Assembly: GCA_963576565.1 (NCBI GenBank)
Contig: OY755046.1
Coordinates: 53,671,471-53,735,470, forward strand
Direction: 5' to 3'
DNA: 64,000 bases
Origin: Aspidapion aeneum
Lineage: Eukaryota > Arthropoda > Insecta > Coleoptera > Brentidae
Shown here: in pieces, positions 46,311 through 56,800 of the stretch
How the letters are laid out: every line of letters begins with the position of its first letter
Position numbering within the stretch: position 1 is the first letter of the stretch
The notes under the pieces: generated by a model
Database searches by the model: none
What the model was told of the DNA's origin: nothing
What the model saw: only the letters and a program-made list of their open reading frames with translations
Made by a program: the position numbers and the translations under genes

Positions 46311-46394
46311 AAATAGATAGAATTGAATAAGAAATCTAGAGAAACTAGTTATTGATTCAATGGCACCTATTATGGATGGTGACTCCCATTCACG

Positions 46395-46625
46395 TCAATG
46401 CAGCGTTTTTTCTGTGTGCCCATTCTTCCTCTAGGCTTAATAGATGTTAAGTTCAGCCCTGTACAGGACGTCCCCGACGCCCTACCTCACTCTTCTTGTC
46501 TGGGCGTCGGCATCGCACGGTGTTTTTCGTGGGTTTCCAGACGTCAATTTTCGGCGGAGGCGGCGGGCGGAAGCTTGGGGAAAAATCAGCCGACGCACGG
46601 CCTTGAACGTTATAGCTGCCTCACA
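46395..46625. other. GC-richer segment of unknown origin
   Basis: This ~230-bp stretch (gcgtcggcatcgcacgg, cggcggaggcggcggg) has much higher GC than the surroundings and is open in two plus-strand frames. No domain is recognised. It may be a fragment of another retroelement. Confidence 0.4.
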
Positions 46626-46869
46626 GTTAGCTGGTTTATGTTGGATTACCCTTTTTTTTCACAAATGAACACTACAAACATTTATTTTGGGTGTCCTATC
46701 GATGTTCCGAGTTCTTGGGTAATTATGTCAATCAATAATGAGATGGGCTAATTTTTACATAATTTATATGATAATCTTTTTAAGGGGAAGTATTTGGTTA
46801 TAACGGTTAGCATTTAGCGGGCTACTTGGTTCAACTTTTGAATCTATTTTAGTACAGGTACAGGTAAAA

Positions 46870-47575
46870 TAAATTATCTTCTTCTTCTTCAAGTGACATT
46901 GCAACTCCTGCTGGGTTTTAGCAGGGCCAGACCCTTTCCTTCTTTCCTCTTTGGTACGATTCTCAGCCTCCTTCTTATTCCCATATTCTTGAGGTCATCT
47001 TCGATATCGTCTATCCACTTTTTTTGTGGCCTCCTTAAACTCCTTTCTGCAGGTCTTCAGTTCATTATTTTTTTTTGGTCTTTCTATCTATTAGCTGTTC
47101 AAATTCAGATTTCATCCGTATTCGCCAATTAGCAATTTTTGCTTGCACTGGTCCAAAAGTCTTACGGAGAATGTTATATCGTCCTAGTTAATGTAGTGTG
47201 ACTTGACTTAAGCAATTTTTGATGAGCGTAAAAGAATTTGTTTCCTTTAACTATTATCTGGTTTATTTTCTCTATACTAGAGTTTTTTTGTTTTATGTTT
47301 GCTCCCAAGCATTTAAACTTTTCCAGTTGCTCCAAACTATAACCAAGTACCTGAAAATTATGAGCATATCTCTCGTTATTTTTTAAGAAATTAATGTTTT
47401 TAGTTTTTGACTAATTTATTTTCAGTATTTGTTTTTTGGCATCTGTATCAAGCACTGTTATAGTTTCGGTCAAAGATCTTCTGCCTACAGTATGAAGACC
47501 AATATCGTCCGCATAGCCAGCTATCTGAGTGGATTCGGTGCCAATATATCTACTTGTGAATGAAGCTATAGTAAA
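46870..47575 (-). pseudogene. Non-LTR reverse transcriptase relic on the minus strand
   Basis: Read on the minus strand from 47575, STQIAGYADDIGLHTVGRRS gives RT motif C with DD intact. Further along, 47390-47200 yields a NFQVLGYSLEQLEKFKCLG segment (the usual YLG position). 47040-46900 gives RRPQKKWIDDIEDDLKNMG and LALLKPSRSCNVT, the typical LINE tail. It ends in a short gaagaagaag tract by 46870. Decayed by stops. It lies just left of the palindromic array. Confidence 0.8.
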
Positions 47576-47589
47576 ATTATGTAGAATAT

Positions 47590-47770
47590 ATCTAGAATTC
47601 CTATGACTGTGGTTAGGGATACATCTTATGGTTTCAATAAACTATTCCTATTTTTAAGTCAGAAACAAGATTATTCTGACAATATATTAGAATAAACTAC
47701 TCAGAGACTTGTATCTTATTTAGTCTAACCCTCTAAGTAGCCTTGTTTGCTTGATTGACTGATTCATTTT
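47590..47770. other. Left flank of the array, containing the 412-bp-repeat core
   Basis: Contains GAGACTTGTATCTTATTTA at 47704, the core of the repeat found again at 56133 and 56545 to the right of the array. A gtcagaaaca motif precedes it in both flanks. Confidence 0.65.
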
Positions 47771-48068
47771 CTTCCCACTCGACTGGGCTTGGTGATCTTG
47801 ATTCTCGCTCATCTTGCATCACACTACTAAATTTTTTCACTTTATTCACTACTTTATATACTTTACTTTTATCTTATCGCAAATCAACTAACTCCGTTAT
47901 GATTACTTGGTCTCTAGAAAAGAACACTTTTCTAGAAGCAGCAGCAGCAGCAGCAGACAAGTAGGTACTGAATGTAGACAAGTACGTGTGGTGTATATAT
48001 ATAAAATTGTTATCAGCCACTTCACCCCCCACTTGAGCACGTCAGCGGGGAGGGGAGGGGAGAGGGGG

Positions 48069-48269
48069 TAGGAAAGGAATACACTAAATGGAGCGCGGAT
48101 TTACAGCTGTGCAGCTGAACTAGTCCTGGGAGAATGGCACGGTTCCGTTCTCCGGGGCGTGTATTCCCAAAAAATAAATAAAATTAATTTAAAAATTAAA
48201 TTAATTTGTTTCTTCCAGAAACCTTACGCTGCACCGCTCCAACGAAGTATTTATTTTTTGTTTTTTAGA
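48069..48269. repeat. Spacer A of the array (first copy)
   Basis: Non-palindromic loop between two arms, but rich in small inverted repeats. ggaatacac (48077-48085) pairs with gtgtattcc (48159-48167). Inside these lie cagctgtgcagctg and ggagaa / ttctcc stems. An AT-rich palindromic block (aattaatttaaaaattaaat) follows, then a ttgtttcttccag acceptor-like tract. In three array units this spacer is present in the opposite orientation. Confidence 0.85.
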
Positions 48270-48554
48270 CCCCCTCTCCCCTCCCCTCCCCGCTGACGTG
48301 CTCAAGTGGGGGGTGAAGTGGCTGATAACAATTTTATATATATACACCACACGTACTTGTCTACATTCAGTACCTACTTGTCTGCTGCTGCTGCTGCTGC
48401 TTCTAGAAAAGTGTTCTTTTCTAGAGACCAAGTAATCATAACGGAGTTAGTTGATTTGCGATAAGATAAAAGTAAAGTATATAAAGTAGTGAATAAAGTG
48501 AAAAAATTTAGTAGTGTGATGCAAGATGAGCGAGAATCAAGATCACCAAGCCCA
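48270..48554 (+). promoter_or_regulatory. Array arm carrying a complete core-promoter-like block
   Basis: In the direction of spacer B this arm reads, in order: a C-rich tract (48270-48292, complement gggg-a-gggg-a-gggg, a G-quadruplex motif); TGACGTG (48294-48300); TATATATATA (48335-48344); TCAGT initiator (48367-48371), about 30 bp further on; (CTG)6 (48382-48399); TTCTAGAA and TTCTTTTCTAGA heat-shock-element-like half sites (48401-48426); then an AT-rich leader; ATG at 48526. TATA plus TCAGT at this spacing matches an arthropod RNA polymerase II core promoter. Every arm has the same block, so opposed arms fire towards each other through spacer B. Confidence 0.55.
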
Positions 48555-48596
48555 GTCGAGTGGGAAGTCTTCCAATGCGCCCAAAATACCAACGAG
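48555..48596. repeat. Spacer B of the array (first copy)
   Basis: 42-bp loop between the ATG-proximal ends of two arms. Read from the ATG at 48526 it continues an open frame (MSENQDHQAQSSGKSSNAPK), then runs into the antisense of the arm, so the 83-codon frame is half palindrome. It looks like the first codons of a gene whose remainder has been lost. Confidence 0.7.
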
Positions 48597-50939
48597 TGGG
48601 CTTGGTGATCTTGATTCTCGCTCATCTTGCATCACACTACTAAATTTTTTCACTTTATTCACTACTTTATATACTTTACTTTTATCTTATCGCAAATCAA
48701 CTAACTCCGTTATGATTACTTGGTCTCTAGAAAAGAACACTTTTCTAGAAGCAGCAGCAGCAGCAGCAGACAAGTAGGTACTGAATGTAGACAAGTACGT
48801 GTGGTGTATATATATAAAATTGTTATCAGCCACTTCACCCCCCACTTGAGCACGTCAGCGGGGAGGGGAGGGGAGAGGGGGTAGGAAAGGAATACACTAA
48901 ATGGAGCGCGGATTTACAGCTGTGCAGCTGAACTAGTCCTGGGAGAATGGCACGGTTCCGTTCTCCGGGGCGTGTATTCCCAAAAAATAAATAAAATTAA
49001 TTTAAAAATTAAATTAATTTGTTTCTTCCAGAAACCTTACGCTGCACCGCTCCAACGAAGTATTTATTTTTTGTTTTTTAGACCCCCTCTCCCCTCCCCT
49101 CCCCGCTGACGTGCTCAAGTGGGGGGTGAAGTGGCTGATAAAAATTTTATATATATACACCACACGTACTTGTCTACATTCAGTACCTACTTGTCTGCTG
49201 CTGCTGCTGCTGCTTCTAGAAAAGTGTTCTTTTCTAGAGACCAAGTAATCATAACGGAGTTAGTTGATTTGCGATAAGATAAAAGTAAAGTATATAAAGT
49301 AGTGAATAAAGTGAAAAAATTTAGTAGTGTGATGCAAGATGAGCGAGAATCAAGATCACCAAGCCCAGTCGAGTGGGAAGTCTTCCAATGCGCCCAAAAT
49401 ACCAACGAGTGGGCTTGGTGATCTTGATTCTCGCTCATCTTGCATCACACTACTAAATTTTTTCACTTTATTCACTACTTTATATACTTTACTTTTATCT
49501 TATCGCAAATCAACTAACTCCGTTATGATTACTTGGTCTCTAGAAAAGAACACTTTTCTAGAAGCAGCAGCAGCAGCAGCAGACAAGTAGGTACTGAATG
49601 TAGACAAGTACGTGTGGTGTATATATATAAAATTGTTATCAGCCACTTCACCCCCCACTTGAGCACGTCAGCGGGGAGGGGAGGGGAGAGGGGGTAGGAA
49701 AGGAATACACTAAATGGAGCGCGGATTTACAGCTGTGCAGCTGAACTAGTCCTGGGAGAATGGCACGGTTCCGTTCTCCGGGGCGTGTATTCCCAAAAAA
49801 TAAATAAAATTAATTTAAAAATTAAATTAATTTGTTTCTTCCAGAAACCTTACGCTGCACCGCTCCAACGAAGTATTTATTTTTTGTTTTTTAGACCCCC
49901 TCTCCCCTCCCCTCCCCGCTGACGTGCTCAAGTGGGGGGTGAAGTGGCTGATAACAATTTTATATATATACACCACACGTACTTGTCTACATTCAGTACC
50001 TACTTGTCTGCTGCTGCTGCTGCTGCTTCTAGAAAAGTGTTCTTTTCTAGAGACCAAGTAATCATAACGGAGTTAGTTGATTTGCGATAAGATAAAAGTA
50101 AAGTATATAAAGTAGTGAATAAAGTGAAAAAATTTAGTAGTGTGATGCAAGATGAGCGAGAATCAAGATCACCAAGCCCAGTCGAGTGGGAAGTCTTCCA
50201 ATGCGCCCAAAATACCAACGAGTGGGCTTGGTGATCTTGATTCTCGCTCATCTTGCATCACACTACTAAATTTTTTCACTTTATTCACTACTTTATATAC
50301 TTTACTTTTATCTTATCGCAAATCAACTAACTCCGTTATGATTACTTGGTCTCTAGAAAAGAACACTTTTCTAGAAGCAGCAGCAGCAGCAGCAGACAAG
50401 TAGGTACTGAATGTAGACAAGTACGTGTGGTGTATATATATAAAATTGTTATCAGCCACTTCACCCCCCACTTGAGCACGTCAGCGGGGAGGGGAGGGGA
50501 GAGGGGGTAGGAAAGGAATACACTAAATGGAGCGCGGATTTACAGCTGTGCAGCTGAACTAGTCCTGGGAGAATGGCACGGTTCCGTTCTCCGGGGCGTG
50601 TATTCCCAAAAAATAAATAAAATTAATTTAAAAATTAAATTAATTTGTTTCTTCCAGAAACCTTACGCTGCACCGCTCCAACGAAGTATTTATTTTTTGT
50701 TTTTTAGACCCCCTCTCCCCTCCCCTCCCCGCTGACGTGCTCAAGTGGGGGGTGAAGTGGCTGATAACAATTTTATATATATACACCACACGTACTTGTC
50801 TACATTCAGTACCTACTTGTCTGCTGCTGCTGCTGCTGCTTCTAGAAAAGTGTTCTTTTCTAGAGACCAAGTAATCATAACGGAGTTAGTTGATTTGCGA
50901 TAAGATAAAAGTAAAGTATATAAAGTAGTGAATAAAGTG

Positions 50940-51016
50940 AGCACGTCAGCGGGGAGGGGAGGGGAGAGGGGGTAGGAAAGGAATACACTAAATGGAGCGC
51001 GGATTTACAGCTGTGC
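50940..51016. repeat. Rearranged segment repeated in three units
   Basis: At 50940 the arm jumps from aataaagtga directly to gcacgtcagcgg, continues into the start of spacer A, and at about 51016 jumps from acagctgtgc into ttctagaaaagtgc, followed by another ttctagaaaag. Both joints show 2-6 bases of shared sequence. The identical joint pair recurs near 51944-52020 and 54224-54300, so a rearranged unit was itself copied. Confidence 0.9.
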
Positions 51017-52515
51017 TTCTAGAAAAGTGCTTCTAGAAAAGTGTTCTTTTCTAGAGACCAAGTAATCATAACGGAGTTAGTTGATTTGCGATAAGATAAA
51101 AGTAAAGTATATAAAGTAGTGAATAAAGTGAAAAAATTTAGTAGTGTGATGCAAGATGAGCGAGAATCAAGATCACCAAGCCCAGTCGAGTGGGAAGTCT
51201 TCCAATGCGCCCAAAATACCAACGAGTGGGCTTGGTGATCTTGATTCTCGCTCATCTTGCATCACACTACTAAATTTTTTCACTTTATTCACTACTTTAT
51301 ATACTTTACTTTTATCTTATCGCAAATCAACTAACTCCGTTATGATTACTTGGTCTCTAGAAAAGAACACTTTTCTAGAAGCAGCAGCAGCAGCAGCAGA
51401 CAAGTAGGTACTGAATGTAGACAAGTACGTGTGGTGTATATATATAAAATTGTTATCAGCCACTTCACCCCCCACTTGAGCACGTCAGCGGGGAGGGGAG
51501 GGGAGAGGGGGTAGGAAAGGAATACACTAAATGGAGCGCGGATTTACAGCTGTGCAGCTGAACTAGTCCTGGGAGAATGGCACGGTTCCGTTCTCCGGGG
51601 CGTGTATTCCCAAAAAATAAATAAAATTAATTTAAAAATTAAATTAATTTGTTTCTTCCAGAAACCTTACGCTGCACCGCTCCAACGAAGTATTTATTTT
51701 TTGTTTTTTAGACCCCCTCTCCCCTCCCCTCCCCGCTGACGTGCTCAAGTGGGGGGTGAAGTGGCTGATAACAATTTTATATATATACACCACACGTACT
51801 TGTCTACATTCAGTACCTACTTGTCTGCTGCTGCTGCTGCTGCTTCTAGAAAAGTGTTCTTTTCTAGAGACCAAGTAATCATAACGGAGTTAGTTGATTT
51901 GCGATAAGATAAAAGTAAAGTATATAAAGTAGTGAATAAAGTGAGCACGTCAGCGGGGAGGGGAGGGGAGAGGGGGTAGGAAAGGAATACACTAAATGGA
52001 GCGCGGATTTACAGCTGTGCTTCTAGAAAAGTGCTTCTAGAAAAGTGTTCTTTTCTAGAGACCAAGTAATCATAACGGAGTTAGTTGATTTGCGATAAGA
52101 TAAAAGTAAAGTATATAAAGTAGTGAATAAAGTGAAAAAATTTAGTAGTGTGATGCAAGATGAGCGAGAATCAAGATCACCAAGCCCAGTCGAGTGGGAA
52201 GTCTTCCAATGCGCCCAAAATACCAACGAGTGGGCTTGGTGATCTTGATTCTCGCTCATCTTGCATCACACTACTAAATTTTTTCACTTTATTCACTACT
52301 TTATATACTTTACTTTTATCTTATCGCAAATCAACTAACTCCGTTATGATTACTTGGTCTCTAGAAAAGAACACTTTTCTAGAAGCAGCAGCAGCAGCAG
52401 CAGACAAGTAGGTACTGAATGTAGACAAGTACGTGTGGTGTATATATATAAAATTGTTATCAGCCACTTCACCCCCCACTTGAGCACGTCAGCGGGGAGG
52501 GGAGGGGAGAGGGGG

Positions 52516-52716
52516 TCTAAAAAACAAAAAATAAATACTTCGTTGGAGCGGTGCAGCGTAAGGTTTCTGGAAGAAACAAATTAATTTAATTTTTAAATTA
52601 ATTTTATTTATTTTTTGGGAATACACGCCCCGGAGAACGGAACCGTGCCATTCTCCCAGGACTAGTTCAGCTGCACAGCTGTAAATCCGCGCTCCATTTA
52701 GTGTATTCCTTTCCTA
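52516..52716. repeat. Inverted spacer A
   Basis: Exact-looking reverse complement of the 48069-48269 spacer, flanked by normal arms. The same inversion is seen at 54796-54996 and 55611-55811. Just beyond, near 52838-52865, two arms meet with almost no spacer (gctgcttctagaaaagtgcagc). Confidence 0.9.
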
Positions 52717-55700
52717 CCCCCTCTCCCCTCCCCTCCCCGCTGACGTGCTCAAGTGGGGGGTGAAGTGGCTGATAACAATTTTATATATATACACCACACG
52801 TACTTGTCTACATTCAGTACCTACTTGTCTGCTGCTGCTGCTTCTAGAAAAGTGCAGCAGCAGCAGACAAGTAGGTACTGAATGTAGACAAGTACGTGTG
52901 GTGTATATATATAAAATTGTTATCAGCCACTTCACCCCCCACTTGAGCACGTCAGCGGGGAGGGGAGGGGAGAGGGGGTAGGAAAGGAATACACTAAATG
53001 GAGCGCGGATTTACAGCTGTGCAGCTGAACTAGTCCTGGGAGAATGGCACGGTTCCGTTCTCCGGGGCGTGTATTCCCAAAAAATAAATAAAATTAATTT
53101 AAAAATTAAATTAATTTGTTTCTTCCAGAAACCTTACGCTGCACCGCTCCAACGAAGTATTTATTTTTTGTTTTTTAGACCCCCTCTCCCCTCCCCTCCC
53201 CGCTGACGTGCTCAAGTGGGGGGTGAAGTGGCTGATAACAATTTTATATATATACACCACACGTACTTGTCTACATTCAGTACCTACTTGTCTGCTGCTG
53301 CTGCTGCTGCTTCTAGAAAAGTGTTCTTTTCTAGAGACCAAGTAATCATAACGGAGTTAGTTGATTTGCGATAAGATAAAAGTAAAGTATATAAAGTAGT
53401 GAATAAAGTGAAAAAATTTAGTAGTGTGATGCAAGATGAGCGAGAATCAAGATCACCAAGCCCAGTCGAGTGGGAAGTCTTCCAATGCGCCCAAAATACC
53501 AACGAGTGGGCTTGGTGATCTTGATTCTCGCTCATCTTGGATCACACTACTAAATTTTTTCACTTTATTCACTACTTTATATACTTTACTTTTATCTTAT
53601 CGCAAATCAACTAACTCCGTTATGATTACTTGGTCTCTAGAAAAGAACACTTTTCTAGAAGCAGCAGCAGCAGCAGCAGACAAGTAGGTACTGAATGTAG
53701 ACAAGTACGTGTGGTGTATATATATAAAATTGTTATCAGCCACTTCACCCCCCACTTGAGCACGTCAGCGGGGAGGGGAGGGGAGAGGGGGTAGGAAAGG
53801 AATACACTAAATGGAGCGCGGATTTACAGCTGTGCAGCTGAACTAGTCCTGGGAGAATGGCACGGTTCCGTTCTCCGGGGCGTGTATTCCCAAAAAATAA
53901 ATAAAATTAATTTAAAAATTAAATTAATTTGTTTCTTCCAGAAACCTTACGCTGCACCGCTCCAACGAAGTATTTATTTTTTGTTTTTTAGACCCCCTCT
54001 CCCCTCCCCTCCCCGCTGACGTGCTCAAGTGGGGGGTGAAGTGGCTGATAACAATTTTATATATATACACCACACGTACTTGTCTACATTCAGTACCTAC
54101 TTGTCTGCTGCTGCTGCTGCTGCTTCTAGAAAAGTGTTCTTTTCTAGAGACCAAGTAATCATAACGGAGTTAGTTGATTTGCGATAAGATAAAAGTAAAG
54201 TATATAAAGTAGTGAATAAAGTGAGCACGTCAGCGGGGAGGGGAGGGGAGAGGGGGTAGGAAAGGAATACACTAAATGGAGCGCGGATTTACAGCTGTGC
54301 TTCTAGAAAAGTGCTTCTAGAAAAGTGTTCTTTTCTAGAGACCAAGTAATCATAACGGAGTTAGTTGATTTGCGATAAGATAAAAGTAAAGTATATAAAG
54401 TAGTGAATAAAGTGAAAAAATTTAGTAGTGTGATGCAAGATGAGCGAGAATCAAGATCACCAAGCCCAGTCGAGTGGGAAGTCTTCCAATGCGCCCAAAA
54501 TACCAACGAGTGGGCTTGGTGATCTTGATTCTCGCTCATCTTGCATCACACTACTAAATTTTTTCACTTTATTCACTACTTTATATACTTTACTTTTATC
54601 TTATCGCAAATCAACTAACTCCGTTATGATTACTTGGTCTCTAGAAAAGAACACTTTTCTAGAAGCAGCAGCAGCAGCAGCAGACAAGTAGGTACTGAAT
54701 GTAGACAAGTACGTGTGGTGTATATATATAAAATTGTTATCAGCCACTTCACCCCCCACTTGAGCACGTCAGCGGGGAGGGGAGGGGAGAGGGGGTCTAA
54801 AAAACAAAAAATAAATACTTCGTTGGAGCGGTGCAGCGTAAGGTTTCTGGAAGAAACAAATTAATTTAATTTTTAAATTAATTTTATTTATTTTTTGGGA
54901 ATACACGCCCCGGAGAACGGAACCGTGCCATTCTCCCAGGACTAGTTCAGCTGCACAGCTGTAAATCCGCGCTCCATTTAGTGTATTCCTTTCCTACCCC
55001 CTCTCCCCTCCCCTCCCCGCTGACGTGCTCAAGTGGGGGGTGAAGTGGCTGATAACAATTTTATATATATACACCACACGTACTTGTCTACATTCAGTAC
55101 CTACTTGTCTGCTGCTGCTGCTGCTGCTTCTAGAAAAGTGTTCTTTTCTAGAGACCAAGTAATCATAACGGAGTTAGTTGATTTGCGATAAGATAAAAGT
55201 AAAGTATATAAAGTAGTGAATAAAGTGAAAAAATTTAGTAGTGTGATGCAAGATGAGCGAGAATCAAGATCACCAAGCCCACTCGTTGGTATTTTGGGCG
55301 CATTGGAAGACTTCCCACTCGACTGGGCTTGGTGATCTTGATTCTCGCTCATCTTGCATCACACTACTAAATTTTTTCACTTTATTCACTACTTTATATA
55401 CTTTACTTTTATCTTATCGCAAATCAACTAACTCCGTTATGATTACTTGGTCTCTAGAAAAGAACACTTTTCTAGAAGCAGCAGCAGCAGCAGCAGACAA
55501 GTAGGTACTGAATGTAGACAAGTACGTGTGGTGTATATATATATAAAATTGTTATCAGCCACTTCACCCCCCACTTGAGCACGTCAGCGGGGAGGGGAGG
55601 GGAGAGGGGGTCTAAAAAACAAAAAATAAATACTTCGTTGGAGCGGTGCAGCGTAAGGTTTCTGGAAGAAACAAATTAATTTAATTTTTAAATTAATTTT

Positions 55701-56039
55701 ATTTATTTTTTGGGAATACACGCCCCGGAGAACGGAACCGTGCCATTCTCCCAGGACTAGTTCAGCTGCACAGCTGTAAATCCGCGCTCCATTTAGTGTA
55801 TTCCTTTCCTACCCCCTCTCCCCTCCCCTCCCCGCTGACGTGCTCAAGTGGGGGGTGAAGTGGCTGATAACAATTTTATATATATACACCACACGTACTT
55901 GTCTACATTCAGTACCTACTTGTCTGCTGCTGCTGCTGCTGCTGCTTCTAATATTGGTCAATTGTCAATACCTGTTGCATAATAATTTAAAATTTCAAAA
56001 CGTAACTCACTCGACCTTGAGGATTTAATATAAATTTCT

Positions 56040-56800
56040 TCAGTAGGTAAGTCAGAAACATTGATGGTATACGAGAATTTAGCTGCCATAACTGTTACGA
56101 TCATTCTAGCAAATCTCCATTCTGATCATTCAGAGACTTGTATCTTATTTATTCCAACCCTCTTACTGAAACTAGCTCTAATATCCTATAAGGGGCATAA
56201 AGACTTAGTAAAAGCTTTGCCACGTTCTTTTCACATTCTTCAATTTGCTGAAGATTGTTAGCATCCAAGATTCTTTGCTTTATTGATTTACTTTTGTCGA
56301 TATTCATTTTCCCAATATGTCCCCATTGTCCAGAATCTTGAGGATTTAATATACATACATTATTTTCTGTTAAATTACGGTAAGCTGAAGTTGAGTTTGC
56401 TTAATAAGCACAAACCGACTTTTTACTACTATTTTTAAACTATCCTCATTATATAGTTGTCAGAACATTGATGGTAGACGAGATATTAGTCACTTTAACT
56501 ATATAAAATTATTCTGACAAATACTTCTCTTTTCTGATGATTCGGAGACTTGTATCTTATTTATTCTAATCCCCTAACTACTTTTAACTCCTTTAAGGGG
56601 CATAGAGCCTCAGTAAAACCTTTTCACTGTCTTTTTACGTTCTTCAATTTACTGAAGATTGTTGCCCTCCAAGATTATTTGATTGATTTAGTTTTGCCCA
56701 TATTTATCCTGAGTCCATCTTGGTCCATTTGGCATAAAAATTAAAAATTTCAAAACGCAACTCACTGAACCTTGAGGATTTAATATACCTTTCTACGGTC
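56040..56800. repeat. Two diverged ~412-bp repeat units right of the array
   Basis: Copies are marked by 'gtcagaa(a)cattgatggta', then GAGACTTGTATCTTATTTA (56133 and 56545), 'aaggggcata', 'ttcttcaattt.ctgaagattgtt' and a 'ctcactgaccttgaggatttaatat'-like end, offset by about 412 bp. A shortened unit lies left of the array. No gene recognised. Confidence 0.75.

Larger units (their letters stand above)
47771..55950. repeat. ~8.2-kb array of alternating inverted repeats (813-bp base period)
   Basis: The basic period is a 285-bp arm, a 201-bp spacer A, the same arm inverted, and a 42-bp spacer B (813 bp). In the first unit these are 47784-48068, 48069-48269, 48270-48554 and 48555-48596. Copies are almost identical; I noticed only isolated differences (49142 and 53540). 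It begins with 13 bases of an inverted spacer B and stops in a CTG run at 55950. Full spacer A copies start at 48069, 48882, 49695, 50508, 51512, 52516, 52978, 53792, 54796 and 55611; those at 52516, 54796 and 55611 are inverted. Spacer B is inverted at 55282. Rearranged 1,004-bp units (191 bp extra) occur three times. No convincing protein is encoded. Confidence 0.95.

Noticed and set aside
47755..55504. Repeated 76-83-codon open frames in the palindromic array (MSENQDHQ..., MVSRKEHF..., MLKWGVKW...)
   Set aside because: They run across the arm-spacer-arm junctions, so half of each is antisense of the other half. They exist on both strands and depend on palindromy. Only the start of MSENQDHQ may be a genuine gene remnant.
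47771..55950. Array as a missed-adapter (SMRTbell) sequencing artefact
   Set aside because: Such artefacts give perfect read/reverse-read joins with no asymmetric loops. Here two long, different spacers are present and independently inverted, and shared rearranged joints recur. Not fully excluded without raw reads.
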